The notes beneath the pieces are model-generated. The model ran no database searches. It was not told where the DNA came from and saw only the letters and a program-made list of their open reading frames with translations. 64,000 nt of DNA from positions 682,001-746,000 of the forward strand of contig NZ_PVTF01000001.1 of NCBI RefSeq assembly GCF_003002815.1, read 5' to 3'. This document shows, piece by piece, positions 26,664 through 36,051 of the stretch. How positions within the stretch are numbered: the stretch's first letter is position 1; every line of letters starts with the position of its first letter. The translations under genes and the position numbers were made by a program. This stretch comes from Umezawaea tangerina (GTDB taxonomy: Bacteria; Actinomycetota; Actinomycetes; Mycobacteriales; Pseudonocardiaceae).

Positions 26664-28055
26664 ATGCCGGTCCCCGGCCCTGGTTACTCGATCACCGTTC
26701 GACTGGAGGCACCGCCTTCGGCGAGCGCCGCCGGTGACCTGACCGGTGCGGTCGGGCGAGCGGGTGGCGTGATCACGGCGTTCGACGTCGTGGAGTCCCA
26801 CGGCGACCGCGTCGTCATCGACCTCACGTGCAACGCCCTGTCCGCGAACCACGCGAAGGACATCACCGACACGCTGGAGACGTCCCCCGGCGTCGTCGTC
26901 CGCAAGGTGTCGGACCGCACGTTCCTGGTCCACCTCGGCGGCAAGATCGAGGTCACGTCGAAGGTCCCGCTGCGCAACCGCGACGACCTCTCCCGCGCCT
27001 ACACCCCCGGTGTGGCCCGCATCTGCCAGGCGATCGCGGAGAACCCCGAGGACGCGCGCAGGCTGACGATCAAGCGCAACACCGTCGCCGTCGTGACCGA
27101 CGGGTCGGCCGTGCTGGGCCTCGGCAACATCGGCCCCGCCGCCGCCCTGCCCGTGATGGAGGGCAAGGCCGCGCTGTTCAAGAAGTTCGCGGGCGTCGAC
27201 GCGTGGCCGATCTGCCTGGACACCCAGGACACCGAGGAGATCATCCGCACGGTGCAGATCCTGGCGCCGGTCTACGGCGGCATCAACCTGGAGGACATCG
27301 CCGCGCCGCGCTGCTTCGAGATCGAGGCCCGGCTGCGCGAGCTCCTGGACATCCCGGTCTTCCACGACGACCAGCACGGCACGGCCATCGTGGTCGTCGC
27401 CGCCCTGCGCAACGCCCTGCGCGTCGTCGGCAAGGACATCCGCAACTGCAAGATCGTGGTCTGCGGCGCGGGTGCCGCGGGTTCGGCGATCATCCGCCTG
27501 CTGCTCCAGCAGACGCCCGGCGACGTGATCGCCGTGGACGTCGACGGCATCGTGCACCGCGACCGCGAGAACATGGACAGCAACCTCAAGTCCATCGCCG
27601 AGCGCACGAACAAGAAGAACGCCAAGGGCCGCCTGCACGACGCGCTCGTCGAGGCGGACGTGTTCATCGGCGTGTCCGCGCCGAACCTGTTCGGCGCCGC
27701 CCAGGTCGCCACGATGAACTCCGACGCCATCGTGTTCGCGCTGGCCAACCCGGACCCCGAGATCGACCCGATGGAGGCCCAGCAGCACGCCGCCGTCGTG
27801 GCCACCGGGCGCAGCGACTTCCCGAACCAGATCAACAACGTGCTCGCGTTCCCCGGCGTGTTCCGCGGTCTGCTCGACGCGCACGCCAGCACCATCACCG
27901 ACTCGATGCTGCTGGCCGCCGCCAACGCCATCGCCGACGTGGTGTCGCCGGACCAGCTCAACGCGTCGTTCATCGTGCCCAGCGTCTTCGACGCCACGGT
28001 GTCGGGCGCGGTGGCCGAGGCCGTGCGCAAGCAGACGGCCGCCGCGCAGGCCTGA
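26664..28055 (+). CDS. NAD(P)-dependent malic enzyme with N-terminal ACT-like domain
   Basis: This enzyme (463 aa) decarboxylates malate to pyruvate, linking the TCA cycle with gluconeogenesis and NADPH supply. The N-terminal ~75 residues form an ACT-like domain, which implies allosteric control by an amino acid or related ligand. The malic enzyme core follows with [31 protein letters not shown] (catalytic Lys region), [12 protein letters not shown] (metal ligands) and [10 protein letters not shown], then the Rossmann domain ([12 protein letters not shown]). The start is ATG 26664 with GGGAGG upstream; the ATG at 26607 would add 19 poor residues. Cofactor preference cannot be fixed from sequence by eye. 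Confidence 0.92.
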   Translation: MPVPGPGYSITVRLEAPPSASAAGDLTGAVGRAGGVITAFDVVESHGDRVVIDLTCNALSANHAKDITDTLETSPGVVVRKVSDRTFLVHLGGKIEVTSKVPLRNRDDLSRAYTPGVARICQAIAENPEDARRLTIKRNTVAVVTDGSAVLGLGNIGPAAALPVMEGKAALFKKFAGVDAWPICLDTQDTEEIIRTVQILAPVYGGINLEDIAAPRCFEIEARLRELLDIPVFHDDQHGTAIVVVAALRNALRVVGKDIRNCKIVVCGAGAAGSAIIRLLLQQTPGDVIAVDVDGIVHRDRENMDSNLKSIAERTNKKNAKGRLHDALVEADVFIGVSAPNLFGAAQVATMNSDAIVFALANPDPEIDPMEAQQHAAVVATGRSDFPNQINNVLAFPGVFRGLLDAHASTITDSMLLAAANAIADVVSPDQLNASFIVPSVFDATVSGAVAEAVRKQTAAAQA

Positions 28056-28075
28056 GCGCCCGGTGACCAGTTCTC

Positions 28076-28101
28076 GCCGGGGTGTCGAGGAACGCCCCGG
28101 C
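28076..28101 (+). terminator. Weak hairpin after the malic enzyme gene
   Basis: A seven-bp GC stem (28076-28082 with 28095-28101) lies in the 86-base gap before moaC. It is a possible terminator but could also affect the moaC leader. Confidence 0.35.
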
Positions 28102-28141
28102 TGGAACGGCGGTACTTGGTGTCCGCACTAAAGTCGAGGGC

Positions 28142-28624
28142 ATGACCAAGCAGTTCACCCATCTGGACTCCAGCGGCGCGGCCCGCATGGTCGACGTCTC
28201 CGGCAAGGAGCCCACCGCGAGAACCGCGGTGGCGACCGGCGTGGTGCACACGACGGCAGAGGTCGTGGCGCTGCTCGCCGGGGACGACCTGCCCAAGGGT
28301 GACGCGCTCGCGACCGCCAGGATCGCGGGCATCATGGCCGCGAAGCGCACGTCCGAACTGGTGCCGCTGTGCCACCCGCTGTCGTTGTCGAGCGTGCGGG
28401 TCGACCTCGTCCTGGGCGAGGCCGAGATCCGCATCTCCGCCACCGTCCGCACGACCGACCGGACCGGTGTCGAGATGGAGGCCCTCACGGCCGTCTCCGT
28501 CGCCGGTCTGACCTTGCACGACATGGTGAAGGCCGTCGACCCGTGCGCGTCCATCGACGCGGTGCGCGTCGAGCGCAAGGACGGCGGCAAGTCCGGCACC
28601 TGGATCCGCCCGGAGGGCAGATGA
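28142..28624 (+). CDS. moaC: Cyclic pyranopterin monophosphate synthase
   Basis: MoaC (160 aa) works after MoaA in the first step of molybdenum cofactor synthesis, giving cyclic pyranopterin monophosphate. Family features include [17 protein letters not shown] at the N-terminus, [31 protein letters not shown] and the catalytic-region KDGGKSGTW near the C-terminus. The start is ATG 28142; the frame is open upstream, but the earlier ATG is out of keeping with the family N-terminus. It overlaps the mog-moaE fusion by four bases, so the two are co-translated. Confidence 0.95.
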   Translation: MTKQFTHLDSSGAARMVDVSGKEPTARTAVATGVVHTTAEVVALLAGDDLPKGDALATARIAGIMAAKRTSELVPLCHPLSLSSVRVDLVLGEAEIRISATVRTTDRTGVEMEALTAVSVAGLTLHDMVKAVDPCASIDAVRVERKDGGKSGTWIRPEGR

Positions 28625-29544
28625 ACACGGCTCGAGTCATCACCGCTTCCAACCGCGCCGCCTCCGGGGTCTACGAGGACCGCGGCGGCCCGTTGATCGT
28701 GGAGTGGTTGCGCGGCAAGGGTTTCGAGGTCCCCGACGCCGTCGTCGTCCCCGACGGCGAACCCGTCGCCGACGCCCTCCGCCAGGCTGTCGCGGCCGAG
28801 GTCAACGTCGTCGTCACCACCGGCGGCACCGGCATCAACCCCACCGACCGCACCCCCGAGGCCACCCGCTCCGTCCTCGACTACGAGGTCCCCGGCCTGG
28901 CCGACGCCATCCGCAACTCCGGCTGGCCCACCGTCCCGACCGCCGTCCTGTCCCGCGGCCTGGCAGGCGTCGCCGGCCGCACCCTCGTCGTCAACCTCCC
29001 CGGTTCCACCGGCGGCGTCCGCGACGGCCTCGACATCCTCGGCCTGGTCGTCGACCACGCCGTCGACCAGCTCCGCGGCGGCGACCACGTCCACGCCACC
29101 GCCCCCCTCCACACCGGCCCGGCAGCCGTGCTGCGCGCCACCGTCAGCGAAACCCCGCTCTCCCTCGAAGAACACGCCGCCCTCGTCGAGGACGCCGGCG
29201 CAGGCGCCGTCGTCACCTTCGCCGGCGTAGTCCGCGACCACGACCACGGCCGCTCGGTCCGCGAACTCGAATACGTCGGCCACCCCAGCGCCGCAGACAT
29301 CGTCGCCGAAGTCGCCGCAGACATCGCCACCCGCTACTCCGGCGTCCGCGCCCTCGCCGTCTCCCACCGCATCGGCCCACTGTCCATCGGCGACGTCGCC
29401 CTGGCCGTCGCCGTAGCAGCCGAACACCGCAAAGAAGCCTTCGCCGTCTGCTCAGAACTGGTGGACGAGGTCAAACGCCGCCTCCCCGTCTGGAAACGCC
29501 AGGTCTTCACCGACGGCACAGACGAATGGGTCAACTGCCCATAA
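28621..29544 (+). CDS. Fused molybdopterin adenylyltransferase (Mog) and molybdopterin synthase catalytic subunit (MoaE)
   Basis: This single 307-aa reading frame joins two enzymes. Residues 1-155 are Mog/MoaB-like with [19 protein letters not shown] and NLPGSTGGV, the motifs that bind and adenylylate molybdopterin. Residues ~170-307 are MoaE-like with [61 protein letters not shown], including the catalytic Lys pair. In M. tuberculosis these are separate adjacent genes. Two consecutive-function activities are thus in one chain, and MoaD is made from the operon on the other side of rpfA. I checked for a stop or frameshift between the domains and found none. Confidence 0.93.
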   Translation: MNTARVITASNRAASGVYEDRGGPLIVEWLRGKGFEVPDAVVVPDGEPVADALRQAVAAEVNVVVTTGGTGINPTDRTPEATRSVLDYEVPGLADAIRNSGWPTVPTAVLSRGLAGVAGRTLVVNLPGSTGGVRDGLDILGLVVDHAVDQLRGGDHVHATAPLHTGPAAVLRATVSETPLSLEEHAALVEDAGAGAVVTFAGVVRDHDHGRSVRELEYVGHPSAADIVAEVAADIATRYSGVRALAVSHRIGPLSIGDVALAVAVAAEHRKEAFAVCSELVDEVKRRLPVWKRQVFTDGTDEWVNCP

Positions 29545-29593
29545 GAACGACCCGTCAGACAAAGCCGGCCAGCCACCCACCAACCCCGCCCCG

Positions 29594-29862
29594 ATGGGCG
29601 AAGCCCGCCAGCGCCCATCCGGCGCGGAGCGCCTGGGGCCTTGTCGGCGCCAGCCGATGCCTTGTCCGACGCGCAGCGAGGATGCAGTGTCGGACGGAGT
29701 CCGATGCTTGGTCAGGCGGAGCCTGATGCTGGCGAAGCCAGACTTCCCCTCTGCCCCCGATCCACAGCGCCCTCCTGCTTGATCTTGCTTGTCAAGACAG
29801 CTTCATCGTCTTGACAAGCAAGATCAAGCATTGAGACAATCGCGCGCCGGGGGCCGGGCTTC
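29594..29862. repeat. Dispersed intergenic element, copy A: GNA-loop mini-hairpin array plus long hairpin
   Basis: This 269-base element lies between the converging mog-moaE and rpfA genes and is related along its whole length to copy B at 60526-60893. Its left part holds small hairpins with GNA triloops at 29596-29606, 29621-29633, 29670-29678, 29690-29704, 29712-29726 and 29729-29741, plus a four-base-loop hairpin at 29644-29657. The stems vary in sequence but stay paired. The right part is a perfect 23-bp hairpin (29776-29830), then a 32-base tail at 29831-29862 identical to that of copy B. Short open frames through it are not genes. Confidence 0.85.
29776..29830. repeat. Perfect 23-bp inverted repeat within copy A
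   Basis: Arms 29776-29798 and 29808-29830 are perfectly complementary around the nine-base loop AGCTTCATC. The inner ten pairs and outer three match copy B; the middle ten pairs do not, yet pair perfectly here. It lacks a T tract. Confidence 0.9.
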
Positions 29863-29915
29863 ACCACTTGGTGGGCACCGCACTTCTCAGGTAGGCAAAG
29901 CGCCACCCCAACGCC

Positions 29916-29951
29916 AAAACCCTCCAACCGCCACGAACAGCGGTTGGAGGG
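29916..29951 (-). terminator. rpfA terminator
   Basis: An 11-bp perfect stem (29920-29930 with 29941-29951) with a ten-base loop lies 16 bases past the rpfA stop on the minus strand and is followed by GTTTTGG, a good intrinsic terminator for this genome. Confidence 0.85.
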
Positions 29952-29967
29952 CCTGCAAGCCAAATGC

Positions 29968-30985
<1,018 letters not shown>

Positions 30986-31660
30986 CTCCACTCGGGCACC
31001 CCCGCCAAGTCCCCCGAAACCGATTCGCGGCGTCCGAAATGAGGGTCCCTCGCAAGCCGGTGGATCACCTCCGCCGACCGCCGCCAACGATCTTCACGAC
31101 GAACACGAACGATCTTCGCGGCGAACATGCGCCATTCCGCGCACCCGCAATTCCGCCCGCCGGAAATCCCGACCCGCCCCCACCGCGAGATCCCGCACCG
31201 GTTGCGGCCCCGCCCCCTCGGATGCACTCTCTACGACGACCGCCCACCACGACCGACCGGAGGACATCCCCACCGCCCCCGCCTTGGCCCCACCGCCCGC
31301 AGGGTCCACCCACCGAATCCCCGAGCCCCTCCACCACGATCCCCAAGATCACCCCAGGTGATCACCCACCGAAAACTGTCGTACCCCCTCGGTAGGTTCG
31401 AATCGGGGGGCCCACCCAAGCGGGGGACTCCCGCTCCGCCATGAGCCAGCGGACTGTCCCCCGAGTACGCGAGAGCTGTCCTCTATATAGAGGACACCCC
31501 TACGCGTATGTAGAGGACACCGCGGCACGCATCCGCGACACGACGACCGCCGAACGCACGCATCCGCGAACCCCACCGACACCACTGCCCCATCAGGTCA
31601 GCTCGGTCGCCGACCCCACTGCGCCGACCGCTGACGATCCGCCGCAGCGCCCACCCCGCC
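30986..31660. other. Gene-free stretch between rpfA and the moaD-derived repeats
   Basis: I see no convincing gene on either strand. The open frames here are proline/arginine-rich shadows without ribosome sites or recognisable motifs. The only structured elements are the palindrome at 31477-31496 and an 8-bp TACGCGTA at 31501-31508. Base use is less codon-like than in the flanking genes. Confidence 0.6.
31477..31496. promoter_or_regulatory. 20-bp perfect palindrome, candidate operator
   Basis: TGTCCTCTATATAGAGGACA is a perfect palindrome with an AT-rich centre in GC-rich surroundings. A third half site, TAGAGGACA, lies at 31511-31519, with the palindrome TACGCGTA between. The layout suits a dimeric repressor binding site or a promoter with an operator, but no gene starts nearby. 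Confidence 0.5.
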
Positions 31661-32204
31661 CAGCCCTCGGCGAACGGCGGCAGCACACCGGGCATGGCTG
31701 AACTGCCGCTCGCGGACGGCGGGCGCATATCGAACCCAGGACTGCCGCGGTCTCCGGCGGGCGGTGCCCCCAAGTCCCGGCAAGAACCCCTCAGCCTCGG
31801 CGAGTAGCGGCAGTGCAGGGGTATCGCTGAACTGCCGCTCGCGGACGGCGGGCGTGTGTCGAACCCAGGACTGCCGCGGTTCCCGGCGGGCGGTGCCCAA
31901 GTCCCGGCAAGAACCCCTCGGCCCCGGCGAGTAGCGGCAGTGCAGGGGTATCGCCGAACTACCGCCCGCGGACCGCGGGCGCCTATCGAACCCAGGATTC
32001 CCGCGGTTCCCGGCGGGCGGTGCCCAAGTCCCGGCAAGAACCCCTCAGCCCCGGCGAGCAGCGGCAGTACAGGGGTATCGCCGAACTACCGCCCGCGGAC
32101 CGCAAGCGCACAGCGCGAACCAGAACTGCCGCGAGCGCCTGCGGCGGCAGTACCTCCAAGTCCCGGAGAGAACCCCTCAGCCCCCGGCGAACGGCGGCAG
32201 CACG
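31661..32204. repeat. Tandem ~128-bp repeats built from the 3' end of moaD
   Basis: A stretch that includes the last codons and stop of moaD (LPPFAGG-stop on the minus strand) recurs downstream of the gene. Matching anchors start at about 31661, 31792, 31919, 32046 and 32178, spaced 131, 127, 127 and 132 bases. The last anchor is the true moaD end. Each unit carries the gene's terminal sequence plus about 100 bases of downstream sequence. The first and last units are the most diverged. Minus-strand open frames across it (for example 31483-32037) arise from the repetition. Confidence 0.85.
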
Positions 32205-32431
32205 TCCAGCAGTGCCCCGGACCGCACCGGAATCCCGCGATCCCGCACCGCCACCCCGTCGAGCAGGAAGCTGGCGGCGGCGAGCACCCGTGCCAGTGGT
32301 TCCCCGTGCCGTTCGTGCACCAGCGTAAGCACGTCGGCCACCGTCGCCCCGCCGGTGAGCGGGATGCTCTCGTCCGGTACCCCCGCGGCCGCTCGGGCCC
32401 CCGCGAAGTACCGGATCGTCAGTTCGGGCAA
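32177..32431 (-). CDS. moaD: Molybdopterin synthase sulfur-carrier subunit
   Basis: This ubiquitin-like sulfur carrier (84 aa) ends in the essential Gly-Gly (DVLPPFAGG), which is thiocarboxylated and donates sulfur to precursor Z with MoaE. The N-terminus ELTIRYFAGARAAAGV is typical. It starts at TTG 32431, one base after the moaA stop, with GGAGG (the last codons of moaA) at the right distance, so the two genes are coupled. The 3' end has been copied several times into the downstream region; this copy alone is attached to a full gene. Confidence 0.92.
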   Translation of the reverse strand: MPELTIRYFAGARAAAGVPDESIPLTGGATVADVLTLVHERHGEPLARVLAAASFLLDGVAVRDRGIPVRSGALLDVLPPFAGG

Positions 32432-32432
32432 C

Positions 32433-33491
32433 TCATCCTCCGATTGCGCTCATGGGCCGGTCGGGCTGGTGGAAGCCCGCGTCGTTGATGCCGTGGCCCG
32501 CGGCCTTGGCCCACATGGTGGCGCGCCACATGTCGGCGATCTCGTCGTCGGACGCGCCGGACCGCAGCGGGGCGCGCAGGTCGGTCTCGGACTGGCTGAA
32601 CAGGCAGTTGCGGAGCTGGCCGTCGGCGGTGAGGCGAGTGCGGTCGCAGGCGGCGCAGAACGGCCTGGTGACCGAGGCGATGACGCCGACGACGGCGGGG
32701 CCGCCGTCGACGAGCCAGCGTTCGGCGGGGGCGCCGCCGCGGGCGGCGGGTTCGGGGGTGAGGGTGAAGCCGGTGGCGAGGGAGTCGAGGATCTCGGCGG
32801 CGGTGACCATGCTGGTGCGGTCCCAGCCGTGCTGGGGGTCGAGCGGCATCTGCTCGATGAACCGCAGCTGGTAGCCGTTCTCGACGGCGAACCTGAGCAG
32901 CGGCACGGCCTCGTCCTCGTTCACGCCGCGCAGCAGCACGGAGTTGACCTTCACCGGGTCCAGGCCCGCGGCGCGGGCGGCGGCCATGCCCTCGAACACG
33001 TCGTGCAGCCGGTCGCGCCTGGTCAGCTCGTGGAACCTGGCCCGGTCGAGGGTGTCCAGCGATACGTTCACCCGGTTCAGGCCCGCCGCGACGAGGGAGT
33101 CCGCGCGCCTGGCGAGGGACAGGCCGTTGGTGGTCATGGAGATCTTCGGTCGCGGTCGCAGCGCCGCGGTGGCCGAGATCACGTCCTCCAGGCCGCGGCG
33201 CAGCAGCGGTTCGCCGCCGGTGAACCGGACGTCGGTCACGCCGAGCCGGGTGACGGCGATGGCGAGCAACCGCGCCAGCTCGTCGTCGCTGAGCACCTCG
33301 GGCTGGGGAAGCCAGTCCAGGCCCTCGGCGGGCATGCAGTAGGTGCACCGGAGGTTGCACCGGTCGGTCAGCGAGACCCTGAGGTCGGTGGCGACCCGGC
33401 CGAAGCGGTCGACCAGGCCGGGTGTGTTCGGACGCGTGGAGGCGTCCGGCGTGCCGCGCACGACTGGCAACCCGAGTTCGACTGCTGTCAC
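32433..33491 (-). CDS. moaA: GTP 3',8-cyclase, radical SAM
   Basis: This radical SAM enzyme (352 aa) opens and rearranges GTP in the first step of Mo-cofactor synthesis. The SAM cluster motif is C45-x3-C49-x2-C52 (CNLRCTYC). The C-terminal substrate-binding cluster is CAACDRTRL...CLF, and the chain ends in Gly-Gly (MSAIGG), needed for activity with MoaC. FTGGEPLLRRG is the SAM GGEP motif. GTG 33491 is taken as start, though GGAG lies unusually close to it. It forms an operon with moaD and diverges from a MarR gene across 147 bases of inverted repeats. Confidence 0.94.
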   Translation of the reverse strand: MTAVELGLPVVRGTPDASTRPNTPGLVDRFGRVATDLRVSLTDRCNLRCTYCMPAEGLDWLPQPEVLSDDELARLLAIAVTRLGVTDVRFTGGEPLLRRGLEDVISATAALRPRPKISMTTNGLSLARRADSLVAAGLNRVNVSLDTLDRARFHELTRRDRLHDVFEGMAAARAAGLDPVKVNSVLLRGVNEDEAVPLLRFAVENGYQLRFIEQMPLDPQHGWDRTSMVTAAEILDSLATGFTLTPEPAARGGAPAERWLVDGGPAVVGVIASVTRPFCAACDRTRLTADGQLRNCLFSQSETDLRAPLRSGASDDEIADMWRATMWAKAAGHGINDAGFHQPDRPMSAIGG

Positions 33492-33638
33492 CTCCGCCAG
33501 GGTAATGCGGAATCACTTGTGGGTGGCGTCCCAAGACGGGCCTGTGACGCAGGCGTTAGTTGTCGTCACCCACAAGGCAGAGGTGGGACGCCGTTTCTTA
33601 GTCGCTAAGATGTTGAACAAGCCAAGAGGAGTGTGGTC
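33492..33638. promoter_or_regulatory. moaA/marR divergent promoter region with operators
   Basis: Inverted repeats fill this gap. CTTGTGGGTG (33516-33525) pairs with CACCCACAAG (33567-33576), and TGGCGTCCCA (33524-33533) pairs with TGGGACGCC (33584-33592). Close to the marR start lies CTTAGTCGCTAAG (33597-33609), a five-bp palindrome with a three-base spacer, a plausible MarR autoregulatory operator. AGAGGAG at 33624-33630 is the marR ribosome site. Confidence 0.55.
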
Positions 33639-34097
33639 ATGGCCGAGGTGCCGACGGACGTGCTGGAGCGCTTCGCCTGGTACGCGCGCGAGATGAGCGC
33701 TCTCACGGTGATGTTCCACAGCAGGGTCGCCGAGCAGATGGGCGTGTCGGCCACCGACGAGAAGTGCCTCGACCTGGCCATGCGCGCCGACGGGCCGCTC
33801 ACGGCGGGCCGGATCGCCGAGCTGTCCGGGCTGTCCACGGGCGCGGTGACCGGGGTGATCGACCGGCTCGAACGCGCCGGGTACGTCCGCCGGGTCCGCG
33901 ACCCGCACGACCGCCGCAAGGTCCTCGTCGAGGTCACCCCGCAGAACTCCGAGAAGTTCGCGCACCTCTTCGAAGGGGCGATGGAGACCGTCGAGAGGGT
34001 CCTCTCCCAGTTCACGCCGGAGGAGCGCGACCTGCTGGAGCGGTACAACAAGCTCACCATCGACGTGTTCCGCGAGCGCATGTTCACACCTGACTAG
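33639..34097 (+). CDS. MarR family transcriptional regulator
   Basis: This 152-aa winged-helix regulator has the MarR DNA-binding segment (LTAGRIAELSGLSTGAVTGVIDRLERAGYVRRVRDPHDRRKVLVEVTP) with the wing Asp-x-Arg typical of the family (DPHDRRK). ATG 33639 is chosen because AGAGGAG lies eight bases upstream; GTG 33633 would be too close to it. It is divergent from moaA, and the palindrome CTTAGTCGCTAAG sits just before it. It may regulate itself or moaA-moaD, or the HAD gene downstream. The ligand is unknown. Confidence 0.9.
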   Translation: MAEVPTDVLERFAWYAREMSALTVMFHSRVAEQMGVSATDEKCLDLAMRADGPLTAGRIAELSGLSTGAVTGVIDRLERAGYVRRVRDPHDRRKVLVEVTPQNSEKFAHLFEGAMETVERVLSQFTPEERDLLERYNKLTIDVFRERMFTPD

Positions 34098-34121
34098 CCG
34101 CTCACCACGCTCGGGTGAATC

Positions 34122-34934
34122 ATGTGCCGCATGCCGGAGCGTTGGAACTACCTGATGGACATGGACGGCGTCTTGGTGCACGAGGAGCACCCGATTCCGG
34201 GCGCCGGTGAGTTCGTCGCCGAGCTGGCGGGCAACGGGATCCCGTTCCTCGTGCTCACCAACAACTCGATCTACACGCCGCGCGACCTGCGGGCCAGGCT
34301 GGCGCGCACCGGGCTGGACATGCCCGAGACGGCGATCTGGACGTCCGCGCTGGCCACCGCCAAGTTCCTCGACTCGCAACGGCCGAACGGGTCCGCGTTC
34401 GTGATCGGCGAGGCCGGTCTGACGACCGCGCTGCACGAGATCGGGTACGTGCTGACCGACCGCGACCCGGACTACGTGGTGCTCGGCGAGACCAGGACGT
34501 ACAGCTTCACCGCGATCACCAAGGCCATCCGGCTGGTCGAGGAGGGGGCGAAGTTCATCGCCACCAACCCCGACGCCACCGGCCCCAGCCGCGAGGGCTC
34601 GCTGCCCGCGACCGGTGCCGTCGCCGCGCTGATCGCCCGCGCCACCGGCCGCGAACCGTACTTCGTCGGCAAGCCCAACCCGTTGATGATGAGGTCGGCG
34701 CTGCGCGCGCTGGGCACGCACTCGGCGAACACGCTGATGATCGGCGACCGGATGGACACCGACATCCGCGCGGGTCTGGAGGCGGGCCTGCAGACCATCC
34801 TCGTGCTGTCCGGCATCTCCGCCGACTCGACCGCCGAGATGTACCCGTTCCGCCCGACGCGGGTCATCAGCTCGATCGCCGAGCTCGTCGGCAACTCCGC
34901 CGACCCGTTCGCCGACCCGTCCGGCAAGGGCTGA
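34122..34934 (+). CDS. HAD-IIA family hydrolase (NagD-like)
   Basis: This 270-aa HAD phosphatase has motif I DMDGVL (nucleophile Asp), motif II LTNNS, a C2-type cap (class IIA), the conserved Lys in VGKPNPL, and motif IV GDRMDTDI. The NagD group acts on nucleotide monophosphates and other small phosphates; the substrate here is unknown. The start may be ATG 34122 or ATG 34131, neither with a strong ribosome site. It sits 24 bases after the MarR gene and could be co-transcribed with it. Confidence 0.88.
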   Translation: MCRMPERWNYLMDMDGVLVHEEHPIPGAGEFVAELAGNGIPFLVLTNNSIYTPRDLRARLARTGLDMPETAIWTSALATAKFLDSQRPNGSAFVIGEAGLTTALHEIGYVLTDRDPDYVVLGETRTYSFTAITKAIRLVEEGAKFIATNPDATGPSREGSLPATGAVAALIARATGREPYFVGKPNPLMMRSALRALGTHSANTLMIGDRMDTDIRAGLEAGLQTILVLSGISADSTAEMYPFRPTRVISSIAELVGNSADPFADPSGKG

Positions 34935-35172
34935 ACGTGCGCGGGCGGTGGCGACCGAGGGGAGCGCACCGCACGTCGTGCCCGCCGGGAACGTGATCAG
35001 CGGCACTGCCGAGAAGCTGTGGCGGCGGGTGGGCCGACCGTCGCGGTGGGGGACGCGCAGGCGAGCGCGTCCCTCCCGTGGACCGATCCGCCGTGGTCGC
35101 GGATCGGACTACCTGATGACGGTCTGATCGACTTTTCGGCGACACCACCGCGAGTCGCATATCGTCGCGAGT

Positions 35173-35973
35173 GTGGACACCGACCGGCGAAAGCTCTTCG
35201 TGGTCGGCGACGTGCACGGGCACCTCGCTGAGCTCGCTCGTTCCCTGCACATCGCCGACCTTCTCGACTCCGACGGCGACTGGTGCGGTGGGGAGTCGGA
35301 GCTCTGGTTCCTCGGTGACTTCGTCGACCGCGGCCCCGACGGCATCGGCGTGATCGAGCTGGTCATGCGGCTCTCCGGCGAGGCCGCGGAGGCGGGCGGC
35401 AGCGTGAACGCGCTGCTGGGCAACCACGAGGTGCTGCTGCTCGGCATGCACCGCTTCGGCGACCGCACGGTGCCGGGCGCGCCCAGCGCCCGCAGCTTCG
35501 AGCGCAGCTGGCTGATGAACGGCGGCCTGCGCAGCGACCAGGACCGGCTCACCGACAAGCACATCGACTGGCTCACCAGCAGGCCCGTCATGACGCTCGT
35601 CGACGACCACCTGCTGATGCACTCCGACACGATGGCCTACCTCGAGTACGGCGACACCCTGGAGGAGATCAACGACGCCGTCCGCGAGGTCGTGGCCGAC
35701 AACGACCTCGGCGACTGGTGGGAGTGCTGGCGCCGGATGACCACCCGGTACGCGTTCCGCGGCACCCACGGCGTGGAGACCGCGGACCAGATGCTGGAGC
35801 AGCTGGGCGGCAAGGTCGTCGTGCACGGCCACAGCGTCATCGCCGACCAGCTGGGCGTGCTGCCCGAGCAGATCGACGGCCCGCTCCAGTACGCCGACGA
35901 CCGCGTGCTGGCCATCGACGCGGGCCTGTACAGCGGCGGGCCCTGCCTGGTCGTCGAGCTCCCCTACGGCTGA
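35173..35973 (+). CDS. Calcineurin-like metallophosphatase, PP2A/PrpE-like
   Basis: This 266-aa metallophosphoesterase shows all the phosphoprotein-phosphatase motifs in order: GDVHGH, GDFVDRG, GNHE, a later metal-binding HSD and HGHS. It resembles bacterial serine/threonine or diadenosine-tetraphosphate phosphatases of the PPP fold. The start is GTG 35173 (VDTDRRKLFVVGDVHG). It stands alone with about 240 gene-free bases upstream. The natural substrate cannot be read from sequence. Confidence 0.88.
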   Translation: MDTDRRKLFVVGDVHGHLAELARSLHIADLLDSDGDWCGGESELWFLGDFVDRGPDGIGVIELVMRLSGEAAEAGGSVNALLGNHEVLLLGMHRFGDRTVPGAPSARSFERSWLMNGGLRSDQDRLTDKHIDWLTSRPVMTLVDDHLLMHSDTMAYLEYGDTLEEINDAVREVVADNDLGDWWECWRRMTTRYAFRGTHGVETADQMLEQLGGKVVVHGHSVIADQLGVLPEQIDGPLQYADDRVLAIDAGLYSGGPCLVVELPYG

Positions 35974-36051
35974 CCCGCCGGACGAGGCTGCTTTCGGCCG
36001 GTCCGCGTGCGAAGGTGTGGATGCGCCACAACGTCGTCGCGGGAGGTCAAC

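Noticed and set aside
31394-31404. GGTTCGAATCG, like the T-loop of a tRNA
   Set aside because: The flanking bases do not form a five-bp T stem and there is no acceptor, D or anticodon arm nearby.
31483-32037. 184-codon minus-strand frame downstream of moaD
   Set aside because: The protein repeats the moaD tail sequence with drift; it follows from the tandem DNA repeat and has no independent start signal.
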